Assembly: GCA_004138175.2 (NCBI GenBank)
Contig: RYFE02000007.1
Location: 1 to 64,000, forward strand
Direction: 5' to 3'
Origin: Chloroflexales bacterium ZM16-3
GTDB lineage: Bacteria; Chloroflexota; Chloroflexia; Chloroflexales; Chloroflexaceae
DNA length: 64,000 bases
The position numbers and the translations under genes are program-made. The notes under the pieces were generated by a model. It did not search any database, was not told the origin of the DNA, and saw only the letters and a list, made by a program, of their open reading frames with translations. This document shows, piece after piece, positions 30,762 to 38,546 of this stretch. Position 1 is the stretch's first letter. Every line of letters starts with the position of its first letter.

Positions 30762-31253
30762 CGCTACCGCGCCCAGCAGTTCTTCGCGGCGATACGGGCG
30801 GAGGTGAGCGCCGAGGAGCGCGCCCTGGTGACTCGCACGCTTACGGCAGGCGAGCAGAGGCTCTTCGAGCGGATGCCGACCTACGACCAGCGCCACTGTC
30901 TCGATGTCTACGCTACCCTGGTGGACGCCGGGCATAGCGACCCGCTGCTCCTGCGGGCGGCGATCGTCCACGACTGTGGCAAGGTGGACGATGACGGGCG
31001 GCCAATGGGCCTGGGATGGTATATTGTGGCAACCCTGCTGAAGCGGCTGCCGGCCCTCTACCTGGCCCTGGCCAAAAGCGGGCGCGGCCCCCTTCGGCCG
31101 ATTCGAATCTATGCAGAGCACGCCTGGCGCGGCGCGCGGATGGCGGCTGAGGCTGGCAGCCCGCCCGCCATTGTTGACACGCTCCGCCACTACCACGACC
31201 CGGCACCAACCGGCATGGCGGCGATCTTGCAGTGGGCGGATGAGCAGCATTAG
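30711..31253 (+). CDS. HD-domain phosphohydrolase-like protein
   Basis: A 180-residue soluble protein. The HD motif is visible as DVYATLVDAGHSD, LLRAAIVHDCGKVDDDGR, then AEHAWRGARMAAEAG and DTLRHYHDP, giving the His/His-Asp/His/His pattern of metal-dependent phosphohydrolases. The substrate is unknown. The ATG at 30711 is preceded by CGGAG about 9 bases upstream, so the first 18 residues (with two QHSTF repeats) would be encoded by a heptamer array rather than by family sequence. The conserved part begins at FRYRAQQFFAAI. It lies 12 bases upstream of scpA and is probably in one transcript with it. Confidence 0.8.
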   Translation: MTGDTQHSTFNIQHSTFRYRAQQFFAAIRAEVSAEERALVTRTLTAGEQRLFERMPTYDQRHCLDVYATLVDAGHSDPLLLRAAIVHDCGKVDDDGRPMGLGWYIVATLLKRLPALYLALAKSGRGPLRPIRIYAEHAWRGARMAAEAGSPPAIVDTLRHYHDPAPTGMAAILQWADEQH

Positions 31254-31300
31254 GAATGTTGAATTGTGAATGTACAATTCAGCATTCAGCATTCAGCATT
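31254..31300. repeat. heptamer arms at the scpA start
   Basis: GAATGTTGAATTGTGAATG followed by inverted CAATTCAGCATTCAGCATT units. It begins directly after the HD stop and runs into the scpA coding sequence. Confidence 0.85.
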
Positions 31301-32057
31301 GTATACCATCACCCTGCCGACATTCGAGGGGCCGCTGGATCTGCTGCTGCGGCTGATCGAGCGGGCCGAGCTTGATATCACGACCATCGCTCTGGCGCGG
31401 GTGGCCGACCAGTACCTCGCCCATGTGCGGGCGATGGATGCGCCGGACGCCCACGCTCTGGCCGAGTTCGTGAGCCTGGCCGCCCGCCTGCTGCTGATCA
31501 AGTCGCGGGCGCTGCTGCCGCGCCCGGCGGCCGAGGGCCGTGCCGGCGCGGCCGATGACGACGCTGACGCAGAGGCGCTGGCCCACCAGCTACGTGAGTA
31601 CCAGCGCTACAAGCAGCTCGCCGCCGTGCTGCGCGGCTGGCAGGATGAGGAGCGGCGAACCTTTATACGCACCGCGCCAGTCATTGTCCCCGAGGTACCC
31701 GAGCCGACCCCGCTGAGCTATACGGTCGCCGAGCTGATCGCCGCCGTCCAGCGGCGCCTTCAGCTGGCCCTGCCCCTCGACAGCGCCGGGGCCGTTCTGA
31801 CCCTGCCGCAGCGGATGACGGTGGCCCAGGTGGCGACGCTGGTGCGCGAGCGGCTCGCCCGCCAGAGCTGGCTAAGCTTCGACGATCTGCTGGCCGAGGC
31901 CACGAGCCGCCAGGATGTGATCGTGGCCTTCTGGGCTATTCTAGAGCTGCTCAAGCGCCGGGCGATTGTGGTGGAGCAGGACGCGCTCTTTGGCATCATC
32001 AGCATCGGGCGAGGCGAGGCGCTGGCAGAGACCTGGGCGGAGGAGGAGCTAGAATGA
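31266..32057 (+). CDS. scpA: segregation and condensation protein A
   Basis: A 263-residue kleisin of the SMC-ScpAB condensin, which bridges the SMC heads and organises the chromosome. The conserved N-terminus is YTITLPTFEGPLDLLLRLIERAELDI, with AEFVSLAARLLLIKSRALLPRP and a C-terminal winged helix (QDVIVAFWAILELLKRRAIVVEQDALFGIISI). The start is unusual: no ATG is available. A GTG at 31266 has AGGA 10 bases upstream and would translate a heptamer array into about 11 extra residues; a TTG at 31299 would begin exactly at the conserved YTI. It overlaps the following kinase gene by 4 bases. An scpB gene is not nearby. Confidence 0.95.
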   Translation: MNVQFSIQHSALYTITLPTFEGPLDLLLRLIERAELDITTIALARVADQYLAHVRAMDAPDAHALAEFVSLAARLLLIKSRALLPRPAAEGRAGAADDDADAEALAHQLREYQRYKQLAAVLRGWQDEERRTFIRTAPVIVPEVPEPTPLSYTVAELIAAVQRRLQLALPLDSAGAVLTLPQRMTVAQVATLVRERLARQSWLSFDDLLAEATSRQDVIVAFWAILELLKRRAIVVEQDALFGIISIGRGEALAETWAEEELE

Positions 32058-34234
32058 CCGATCAGGCTCAGCCCGCTCCTCGTGGCGATGGCGTTCGTCT
32101 GCTCCCGCTCGGCGATCTGCTGGCGCTGGGCAGCCAGATCCGCGCCGACGACACGCCTGAGAGCCTGCTTCACGAGGTGGCCGAGACCCTGCGCCGGGTG
32201 GTGGCGAGCGCTCAGGTCTATGTGCGCCTGCGCAACATCGACAGCGATGCTTTCGAGGCAACGGCCTTCGCCGGGATCGCCCCGGAGATCCAGGCGCGCC
32301 TACGGGCCGATCCAGTGCAGCCCGGCACCTACCCGCCCCTGCTGCGCTCTGAGCTGCGCGTGAGCGACTCGTACCTGATCCCCGCCGGGAGCGACACGGC
32401 CAACGCGGCCGATGCCGCTGCCGCCCCGCCCGATGTCCCCACCTTGCTGGTGCCCCTGCGCGGGCGCGGCGACCGCCTGATCGGTGTGATCTACATCGCC
32501 CTCTCGGCACCCTCCGCCCTCGACCCGACTGCCGCCCAGGTGATCGAGGCGATCGCTCGTCAGGCCGCGCTGGCTGTTGAGAATGTGCGACTCGCCGAGC
32601 GCAGCGCCCGTCTGCTCGCCAAAGAGCAACTGCTCGCCGAGCTGGGCCGTGATGTCAGCGCAACCCTTGAGCTGCACGACATCCTGAGCCGGACAGTCGA
32701 GCGGCTCGGGGCCGCCTTCGGCAACGGCTCGCTCTGCCTGATGGAGGATGACGGTGTCCTGGCTGTGGTCGCCGCCTCGCCTGAGGAGGTCGCCCTGCTG
32801 GGCGCGTGCTTTGGCGTCGGCGAGGGCATGGTCGGCTGGGTGGCCCAGCAGGGCCGCTCGTTCTTCGCCAATGACCTGAGCAGCCACCCATCCTTCGCCC
32901 CAATCGACCCGGCCTACCGCTCGTGTATTATCGCGCCGCTGCGTAGCGGTGGCCGGGTGTTCGGCACCCTAAACGTGGGCAGCCAGGAGGAGGGAGCCTT
33001 CGCCTATGAGGACGTGGATCTGCTAGAGGCGATCGCCGCCCAGGTCGGCGGGCCGATCACCAGCGCGCAACTCTACCAGGAGTCGCAGCGCATGTCCGCC
33101 CATATCCAGCGCCACGCCGACCAGCTCGCTGTGCTGAACACCATCGCCCGCACCGCCAGCGCCACTCTGGAGCAGGAGTATAGTCTGCCTGAGGTGACAT
33201 CCCAGATTCGCAGCGGCTTCGGCTATGATCAGGTCGATATGTTTCTGGTGGACGACGAGACGAATGAGCTGGTGCTGTCGGCATCCTTCGGCGTGCTGCC
33301 CTCGATGGGGGCCGGCTACCGCCAGCATCTCAACCTCGGCATTACTGGTCGGGCCGCCCGCAGCGGGCAGACGATCCGCGTCGACGATGTGCGTGACGAC
33401 CCGGGCTACTTTGTGGTTGCCGAGCGCAGCGCGACACGTGCGGAACTCTGTGTGCCGATCATTGCCAGCGGGCGCACACTTGGCCTGCTCAACCTCGAGT
33501 CGCCGCAGCTGGCCGCCTTCAGCGATGAGGATGTGGCCATCCTGGAGACGGTGGCCGATGTACTGGCCGGCACCCTGGAGAACGCGCGGCTCTACCGGCG
33601 CGCCCAGGCCGCCGCCGTGCTAGAGGAGCGCAACCGGCTGGCCCGCGAGCTGCACGACAGCGTCTCGCAGCAGCTGTTCAGCATGACCCTCACCGCACCG
33701 GCCGCCCGCGCCCAGCTGGAGAAGAACCCGCAGCGGGCCGCCGCCCAGCTGGAGCGGCTTCAGGAGACGGCCACCGCCGCGCTGGCTGAGATGCGCGCCC
33801 TGATCTTCCAGCTGCGTCCGCCGGCCCTGCGTGACCAGGGGCTGGTGGCGGCGCTCCAGCAGCACGCCCAGGCCCTCTCGCACCGCGAGGGTCTGGCGAT
33901 CGCGCTCAGTGTCGTCGGCGACGACCGGCTGGCTCGCGGGCTGGAGCAGCCGCTCTTCCGGATTGTCCAGGAGGCGCTGAACAATGTGGTCAAGCACGCA
34001 GACGCCCATAACGTCACAGTGTCGCTAGAGTTCGGAGTCGAGCGGGTGTTGGTGCGTATCATCGACGATGGCCAGGGCTTTGACCCGCAGGCCACGCCCT
34101 CGGGTCATGGCCGACACCTGGGGATGATCAGTATGCGCGAGCGGGCCGCCGAGATTGGTGGCACAATGGATCTGCGCTCGATGATCGGCGGAGGCACCGA
34201 GGTGACGGTGACGGTGCCACGCGCTACGGCGTAG
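32054..34234 (+). CDS. GAF-domain LiaS/NarX-type histidine kinase
   Basis: A 726-residue cytosolic kinase with three GAF-type domains (endings LAVENVRLAERSARLL, GGPITSAQLYQES and AGTLENARLYRRA) followed by a HisKA_3 domain with RNRLARELHDSVSQQLFSM (H534) and a HATPase domain (IVQEALNNVVKHADAHNVTV, DDGQGFDPQ, LGMISMRERAAEIGG). This type pairs with LuxR-family response regulators, one of which is encoded 24 bases downstream. It overlaps scpA by 4 bases, which couples the kinase to a chromosome-organisation gene, an uncommon arrangement. The signal is unknown. Confidence 0.93.
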   Translation: MTDQAQPAPRGDGVRLLPLGDLLALGSQIRADDTPESLLHEVAETLRRVVASAQVYVRLRNIDSDAFEATAFAGIAPEIQARLRADPVQPGTYPPLLRSELRVSDSYLIPAGSDTANAADAAAAPPDVPTLLVPLRGRGDRLIGVIYIALSAPSALDPTAAQVIEAIARQAALAVENVRLAERSARLLAKEQLLAELGRDVSATLELHDILSRTVERLGAAFGNGSLCLMEDDGVLAVVAASPEEVALLGACFGVGEGMVGWVAQQGRSFFANDLSSHPSFAPIDPAYRSCIIAPLRSGGRVFGTLNVGSQEEGAFAYEDVDLLEAIAAQVGGPITSAQLYQESQRMSAHIQRHADQLAVLNTIARTASATLEQEYSLPEVTSQIRSGFGYDQVDMFLVDDETNELVLSASFGVLPSMGAGYRQHLNLGITGRAARSGQTIRVDDVRDDPGYFVVAERSATRAELCVPIIASGRTLGLLNLESPQLAAFSDEDVAILETVADVLAGTLENARLYRRAQAAAVLEERNRLARELHDSVSQQLFSMTLTAPAARAQLEKNPQRAAAQLERLQETATAALAEMRALIFQLRPPALRDQGLVAALQQHAQALSHREGLAIALSVVGDDRLARGLEQPLFRIVQEALNNVVKHADAHNVTVSLEFGVERVLVRIIDDGQGFDPQATPSGHGRHLGMISMRERAAEIGGTMDLRSMIGGGTEVTVTVPRATA

Positions 34235-34258
34235 TGTGAAGAAATAAGGAGGAGCCAG

Positions 34259-34915
34259 ATGGAAGCGATTACCGTGATGCTGATTGACGACCACCGGGTG
34301 GTGCGCCAGGGCCTGCGCGACTTTCTGGAGCTTCAGGACGACATTGAGGTAGTGGGTGAGGCGAGCAGCGGCACTGAGGGCGTGCAACTGGCCCGCGACC
34401 TGCTGCCCGACGTGGTGCTTATGGATCTGGTGATGCCCGGCATCGACGGCGTTGAGACGACCCGCCAGGTGAAGACGGTCAGCCCGAGCAGCAAGGTGAT
34501 CGTGCTGACCAGCTTCAGCGACGACAACAAAGTCTTCCCGGCGATCAAGGCCGGCGCGATCTCCTACCTGCTCAAGGACATCTCCCCCGAGGAGCTCGCC
34601 CACGCCATCCGCGCCGCCCAGCGCAACGAGGCGGTGCTCCACCCCGAGGTGGCTGCCAAGCTCATGCAGGAGTTCAGCTCACCCCGCTCCGACTCGCCCC
34701 CAGTCGACCAGCTCACCCCGCGTGAGATGGACGTGCTGCGCCTGGTGGCCAAGGGCATGTCGAATAAGGAAATCGCTGACACTCTGATCATCTCAGAGAA
34801 GACAACCAAGACCCATATTAGCAATATCCTTTCAAAGCTTCACCTTGCGGATCGCACTCAGGTGGCAATTTACGCACTTCGCAAGCGGTTAGTGCCAATG
34901 GACGACGGGAATTAA
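34259..34915 (+). CDS. LuxR/NarL-family response regulator
   Basis: A 218-residue DNA-binding regulator. The receiver has IDDHRVVRQGL and LLPDVVLMDLVMPGIDG (phospho-acceptor D56), with the conserved T and K signatures in VIVLTSF and AISYLLKD. The C-terminal LuxR-type HTH is LTPREMDVLRLVAKGMSNKEIADTLIISEKTTKTHISNILSKLHLADRTQVA. A strong ribosome site (AAGGAGGAG) lies just upstream. It is predicted to be phosphorylated by the adjacent GAF kinase. Target genes cannot be inferred. Confidence 0.95.
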   Translation: MEAITVMLIDDHRVVRQGLRDFLELQDDIEVVGEASSGTEGVQLARDLLPDVVLMDLVMPGIDGVETTRQVKTVSPSSKVIVLTSFSDDNKVFPAIKAGAISYLLKDISPEELAHAIRAAQRNEAVLHPEVAAKLMQEFSSPRSDSPPVDQLTPREMDVLRLVAKGMSNKEIADTLIISEKTTKTHISNILSKLHLADRTQVAIYALRKRLVPMDDGN

Positions 34916-34961
34916 TCACTTACACTTCATAATTACGAGTGTAAATAATAGAGACAATCGT

Positions 34962-35735
34962 ATGCCCCGCATGATCCTCCTCGGCACTGGCACCGGCGTG
35001 CCCGACGCCGACCGCGAGAATACGCATATGGTCTGGGATGGGCCGGGCGGCCCGCTGCTGATCGACGCCGGAGGCAGCACCTACCAGCGCCTGCTCAAGG
35101 CCGGGCTCGACCCGCTGGGCGGGCCGGACAGCCCGCCTCTCCAGGGTATTTTGCTCACACATAGCCACTGTGACCACATTAACGGACTGGCGGCGCTGCT
35201 GTTTAGCCTGCGCCTGTCAGGGCGCACGGCACCCTTGCCGATCTATGGCCTGGCCCCGACACTGGAGCTTGTGCAGGGGATCCTCGCCGTCTTCGCGCTC
35301 GATGATATGTGCCCGCCAATCGTCTGGACGGAGATCCAGGCTGGTGACACCATTGCGTTAGCCGAGGGCTGGGCGATGCGCACAGCGCTGACCGCCCACA
35401 GCCGCCCGTGCCTGGCCCTGCGCTTCGAGGACGCTGCGGGCGGGCGGGCGATCACCTACTCGGCCGACACCGAGCCCTGCCCTGCGGTGGCCGCTCTGGC
35501 GAGCGGAACGAGCGTGCTCATCCACGAGGCGACCACGCCTGAGCCCTTTGTTGGCCACACCACGCCCCGACAGGTCGGCGCCGTGGCCGCCGCCGCTGGC
35601 GCGAGCCGTCTGCTGCTGGTTCACTATAGCCCGCGCTGGACAATGCCTGAGGATCAGGCGATTGCCGAGATGCGCGCCGGGGGCTATACGGGACAGGCCG
35701 AGATCGGCAGAGAGTACCAGATCATCGAGCAGTGA
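34962..35735 (+). CDS. metallo-beta-lactamase-fold hydrolase (RNase Z-like)
   Basis: A 257-residue protein with the zinc-ligand motif LLTHSHCDHING (H67, H69, D71, H72) and the N-terminal MILLGTGTGVPDADREN strand with LLIDAGGSTYQRL. TAHSRPCLALRFE, ITYSADTEPC and VLIHEATTPEPFVGHTTPRQVGAVAAAAGASRLLLVHYSPRW match RNase Z/arylsulfatase-like hydrolases. The flexible arm of true tRNase Z is not obvious, so an alternative phosphodiesterase role is possible. A short inverted repeat (TTACACT/AGTGTAA) lies between it and the upstream regulator gene. Confidence 0.85.
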   Translation: MPRMILLGTGTGVPDADRENTHMVWDGPGGPLLIDAGGSTYQRLLKAGLDPLGGPDSPPLQGILLTHSHCDHINGLAALLFSLRLSGRTAPLPIYGLAPTLELVQGILAVFALDDMCPPIVWTEIQAGDTIALAEGWAMRTALTAHSRPCLALRFEDAAGGRAITYSADTEPCPAVAALASGTSVLIHEATTPEPFVGHTTPRQVGAVAAAAGASRLLLVHYSPRWTMPEDQAIAEMRAGGYTGQAEIGREYQIIEQ

Positions 35736-35756
35736 TCCTGGTGTTATACCCCGACC

Positions 35757-35929
35757 AGGGCATGTGCAACGTCGCCGGCGGCTGAAGCCGCGTCGCGGGG
35801 GCCTGCGGCCAGCTGCTCGCCTGCGCGGGCGGTTCCGGCGTCGGCGCAGGCCGACGCCCGGCGCAACGCGCCCCATCGGCGCGACTTCAGTCGCCAGCCG
35901 TGGGGCACTCAGGACGTTGCACATGCCCT
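35757..35929 (+). mobile_element. 173-bp palindromic element with 11-bp target duplication, copy 2
   Basis: Ends AGGGCATGTGCAACGTC and its inverse are identical to the copy at 15966, and the interior is about as long but has several substitutions. The flanks are ATACCCCGACC (35746-35756) and ATCCCCCGACC (35930-35940), an 11-bp duplication with one mismatch. It is within 25 bp of the stop of the hydrolase gene. Confidence 0.9.
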
Positions 35930-35947
35930 ATCCCCCGACCCTACGGC

Positions 35948-35976
35948 TTGATCATGCCCATGGCAGTGGCTATAAT
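35948..35976 (+). promoter_or_regulatory. promoter for recO
   Basis: TTGATC (35948-35953), a 17-base spacer and a perfect TATAAT (35971-35976) lie just after the mobile element. The predicted message has a leader of about 145 bases before recO. Confidence 0.7.
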
Positions 35977-36128
35977 AGGGCCATTGCTATGAGCGATTAC
36001 TGCGAAACAATTCATGCCGATGCACCGGGGAACCTCCCGCCGCTCCGACTCCCTCGCACCTGCACAATTCCGCTCTGTAGCCATGGGTATGTGTCTCTGG
36101 CTACCAGCGGACTGTGCGGGTAAATAGT

Positions 36129-36884
36129 ATGCGCGAGCGCGTTTATCGAACTGAGGCGGTGATCCTGCGGCGCAGTGACTTCGCAGAGGCCGATCGGCTG
36201 CTGCTGATTGCGACACCAGCCGGTAAGAGCCGGGTGGTGGCGAAGGGCGTCCGTAAGACCACCAGCCGCATCGCCGGACATATCGAGCTCTTCACCTACG
36301 ACAGCATGCTCCTCGCTGTCGGGCGAAACCTTGATATCATCACCCAGAGCCAGGCGATCAACTCGTTCGCACGGATGCACGCCGAGATCGTCCGCCTGAG
36401 CTGCGCCTACTACGTCGCCGAGCTCTACGATAAGCTTACTGAGGAAGGCGAGGAGAATCGCCCGCTCTTCCAGCTGCTCGTCGATACGTTCATGGCTATC
36501 GATCAGAGTGCGAACCCCAGCCTCGTCCTGCGCGCTTACGAGCTGCGCCTGCTCCATATCGCCGGCTACCGACCGCACCTCCATAACTGCGCGGTGTGCG
36601 GCGAACTGCTCGCCGAGGACGCCGACCGCTTCAGCCCTCAGCTCGGCGGTGTGATCTGCCCGCGTGACCGCAAAGCCGACCAGCGGGCAATGGCGATGAG
36701 CAGCCCGGCCTTCCGACTGCTGCGCTACCTCCAGAGCCAGCCCATGAGCGCCGTTGAGGCACTTCACCTCTCGGCAACGGTGCGCGGCGAGGCCGAGAGC
36801 CTGATGCGGGCCTACCTACACAACTTGCTTGAGCGCGAACTGAAGTCGGTAGCCTTCCTTCAGGACGTGATGCGTGGCGAATAA
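36129..36884 (+). CDS. recO: DNA repair protein RecO
   Basis: A 251-residue protein that loads RecA on SSB-coated single-stranded DNA with RecR. The N-terminal OB fold reads RVYRTEAVILRRSDFAEADRLLLIATPAGKSRVVAKGVRK; the helical domain follows, with the zinc region CAVCGELLAEDADRFSPQLGGVICPRDRK. One of the usual four Cys is replaced (ICPRD). The ATG at 36129 is preferred over a frame opening at 36114. The stop codon overlaps the AAGGAG of the next gene, so the two are probably co-translated. Confidence 0.93.
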   Translation: MRERVYRTEAVILRRSDFAEADRLLLIATPAGKSRVVAKGVRKTTSRIAGHIELFTYDSMLLAVGRNLDIITQSQAINSFARMHAEIVRLSCAYYVAELYDKLTEEGEENRPLFQLLVDTFMAIDQSANPSLVLRAYELRLLHIAGYRPHLHNCAVCGELLAEDADRFSPQLGGVICPRDRKADQRAMAMSSPAFRLLRYLQSQPMSAVEALHLSATVRGEAESLMRAYLHNLLERELKSVAFLQDVMRGE

Positions 36885-36895
36885 GGAGTTTCATC

Positions 36896-37588
36896 ATGGC
36901 TTACATCGATCAGCTGCTGGGGCGCGGCGAGCAGATTATCTACATTGCCCGCCAGCACCTCTTTGTCCTCATCGCCAATATTCTCGCCGAGCTGTCGCTC
37001 ATCGCCATCTTGGTGGCCGCCGGGGTCGCATCAAACTGGGCCTTCAGCACCAATACCACTCCGCTGATAGGCAGCCTCACCGCCAGCAGCCTCATCCTGC
37101 TGATCTGCGTGGTCATCAGTGTGATTGTGATGATCAGCGGGTTTATGGACTATCTCCGCTGGACTACCGAGCAGTATGTGATTACCGACCGGCGGGTGAT
37201 TCAGGTGCGCGGCATCGTCAACAAGCGGGTGATTGACTCGTCGCTGGAGAAGATCAACGATGTGGAGCTGCGCCAGACTCTGGTCGGTCGCATGATGAAC
37301 TTCGGCACGGTTGAGATCCTCACCGCCTCAGATGATGCGATCAATGTGATGGATCGGATCGAGGCACCGCTGGAGTTTAAGAAGGCGATGCTCGACGCCA
37401 AGCATAACCACGAGCGCGGCTATGGCTACCTCGACCCGCAGGGCTACCAGGCAACCCAGCAGCGCCCCTCCATGTCGGCGGGCGATATCCAGCGCACCCT
37501 GGAGGAGCTGGCCGCTCTCCGCGAGCGCGGCATCCTCTCGGTCGATGAGTTCGAGGCGAAGAAGCGTGAGCTTCTAAGCAGAATCTGA
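36896..37588 (+). CDS. PH-like (DUF304) membrane protein with SHOCT tail
   Basis: A 230-residue protein. Two membrane helices (about residues 20-45 and 58-80) precede a bacterial PH domain (YVITDRRVIQVRGIVNKRVIDSSLEKINDVELRQTLVGRMMNFGTVEILTASDD). The C-terminus is a SHOCT-like helix (LEELAALRERGILSVDEFEAKKRELLSRI), a short oligomerisation module. Function is unknown; such proteins are often membrane-associated scaffolds. AAGGAG lies 7 bases before the ATG. It forms a pair with recO. Confidence 0.85.
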   Translation: MAYIDQLLGRGEQIIYIARQHLFVLIANILAELSLIAILVAAGVASNWAFSTNTTPLIGSLTASSLILLICVVISVIVMISGFMDYLRWTTEQYVITDRRVIQVRGIVNKRVIDSSLEKINDVELRQTLVGRMMNFGTVEILTASDDAINVMDRIEAPLEFKKAMLDAKHNHERGYGYLDPQGYQATQQRPSMSAGDIQRTLEELAALRERGILSVDEFEAKKRELLSRI

Positions 37589-37633
37589 GAGAGGGTGTGG
37601 GAGAGAACCGGTTCTCTCCCACACCCTTTCTCT
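37587..37633. terminator. GAGAGG palindrome before the nucleoside phosphorylase gene
   Basis: GAGAGAGGGTGTGGGAGAGAA and its inverse arm form a stem of about 20 bp around CCGG, directly at the stop of the PH-protein gene. T-rich sequence follows. It can terminate the recO transcript and leaves 17 bases to the next start. Confidence 0.75.
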
Positions 37634-37650
37634 TTACGGGTAAGGATCGT

Positions 37651-38469
37651 ATGTATGAACTAATCGAGCGGGCGCGGGCGGCCATCGCCGGGCGCATCCA
37701 TGTGATGCCGAAGGTCGGACTGATCCTCGGATCTGGCCTGGGCGACCTGGCCGATGATCTGGATCAGTCCGCCGTTGTGCCCTACGCCGATATTCCGGGC
37801 TTCCACGCGCCGAAGGTGCCCGGCCACCGGGGCGAGTTGGCCGTTGGCCTGATGGCAGGCCAGCCGGTGGCCGCCCTACGCGGTCGCTTCCACTTCTACG
37901 AGGGCTACTCGATGCAGGAGGTGGCCTTCCCGGTGCGCGTGCTTCAGGCGCTCGGCTGCGAGACGCTGATTGTCACGAATGCTGCCGGGGGCCTGCGCCC
38001 CGACTGGCAGGTGGGCGATATTATGCGCATTAGCGACCAGATCTTCTTGCCCGGCATGATCGGGAATCACCCCCTGCGTGGCGAGAACGACGACCGGCTC
38101 GGCCCGCGCTTCCCCGGCGTCGTCGGTGCCTTCGACAATGATCTGGTGCCCCTGGCCCGCGAGGTGGCCGCCGCCCAGGGCACGACGCTGCGCGAGGGCG
38201 TCTATTGCATGCTCTCGGGGCCGGCCTTCGAGAGCGCCGCCGAGATCCGTATGCTGCGGGTCTGGGGGGCCGACGCCGTAGGCATGTCTACCGCCCCCGA
38301 GGTGATTGTGGCCATCCACGGCGGCATGCGCGTCCTGGGCTTCTCGCTGATCACCAACCTGGCCATGCCCGACGGCCCCCCGGCCAACCACGCCGAGGTG
38401 CTTGAGGCCGGCGAGCAGGCCAAGCCCCGCTTCTCAGCCCTTATCCGCGGCATCCTCAGCCGCATGTAA
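37651..38469 (+). CDS. punA: purine nucleoside phosphorylase
   Basis: A 272-residue cytosolic enzyme of purine salvage that splits inosine or guanosine with phosphate. Trimeric PNP-family motifs are clear: VGLILGSGLGDLAD (phosphate loop), VPGHRGELAVG, ALRGRFHFYEGYSMQEV, TNAAGGLRPDWQVGDIM, GVYCMLSGPAFESAAEIRMLRVWGADAVGMSTAPEVIVAIHGGMRVLGFSLITNLA. The ATG at 37651 has AAGGA close upstream; an in-frame ATG at 37597 would translate the palindrome. A strong hairpin terminator follows. Confidence 0.95.
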   Translation: MYELIERARAAIAGRIHVMPKVGLILGSGLGDLADDLDQSAVVPYADIPGFHAPKVPGHRGELAVGLMAGQPVAALRGRFHFYEGYSMQEVAFPVRVLQALGCETLIVTNAAGGLRPDWQVGDIMRISDQIFLPGMIGNHPLRGENDDRLGPRFPGVVGAFDNDLVPLAREVAAAQGTTLREGVYCMLSGPAFESAAEIRMLRVWGADAVGMSTAPEVIVAIHGGMRVLGFSLITNLAMPDGPPANHAEVLEAGEQAKPRFSALIRGILSRM

Positions 38470-38473
38470 TAGG

Positions 38474-38506
38474 TTATCCGGGAAGGACATCGCCCTTCCC
38501 GGATAA
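38474..38506 (+). terminator. terminator after punA
   Basis: A perfect 13-bp stem (TTATCCGGGAAGG, 38474-38486, and its inverse at 38494-38506) with a 7-base loop lies just past the stop codon and is followed by ttgtct. Confidence 0.8.
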
Positions 38507-38546
38507 TTGTCTGGGTCATCTTCTTCAATGCAATGAAGGAACAGGT

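Noticed and set aside
35989-36123. 44-codon open frame between the recO promoter and recO
   Set aside because: It has no ribosome site, unusual composition (Pro, Cys, Thr) and no recognisable features. It may be a leader peptide, but there is no support.
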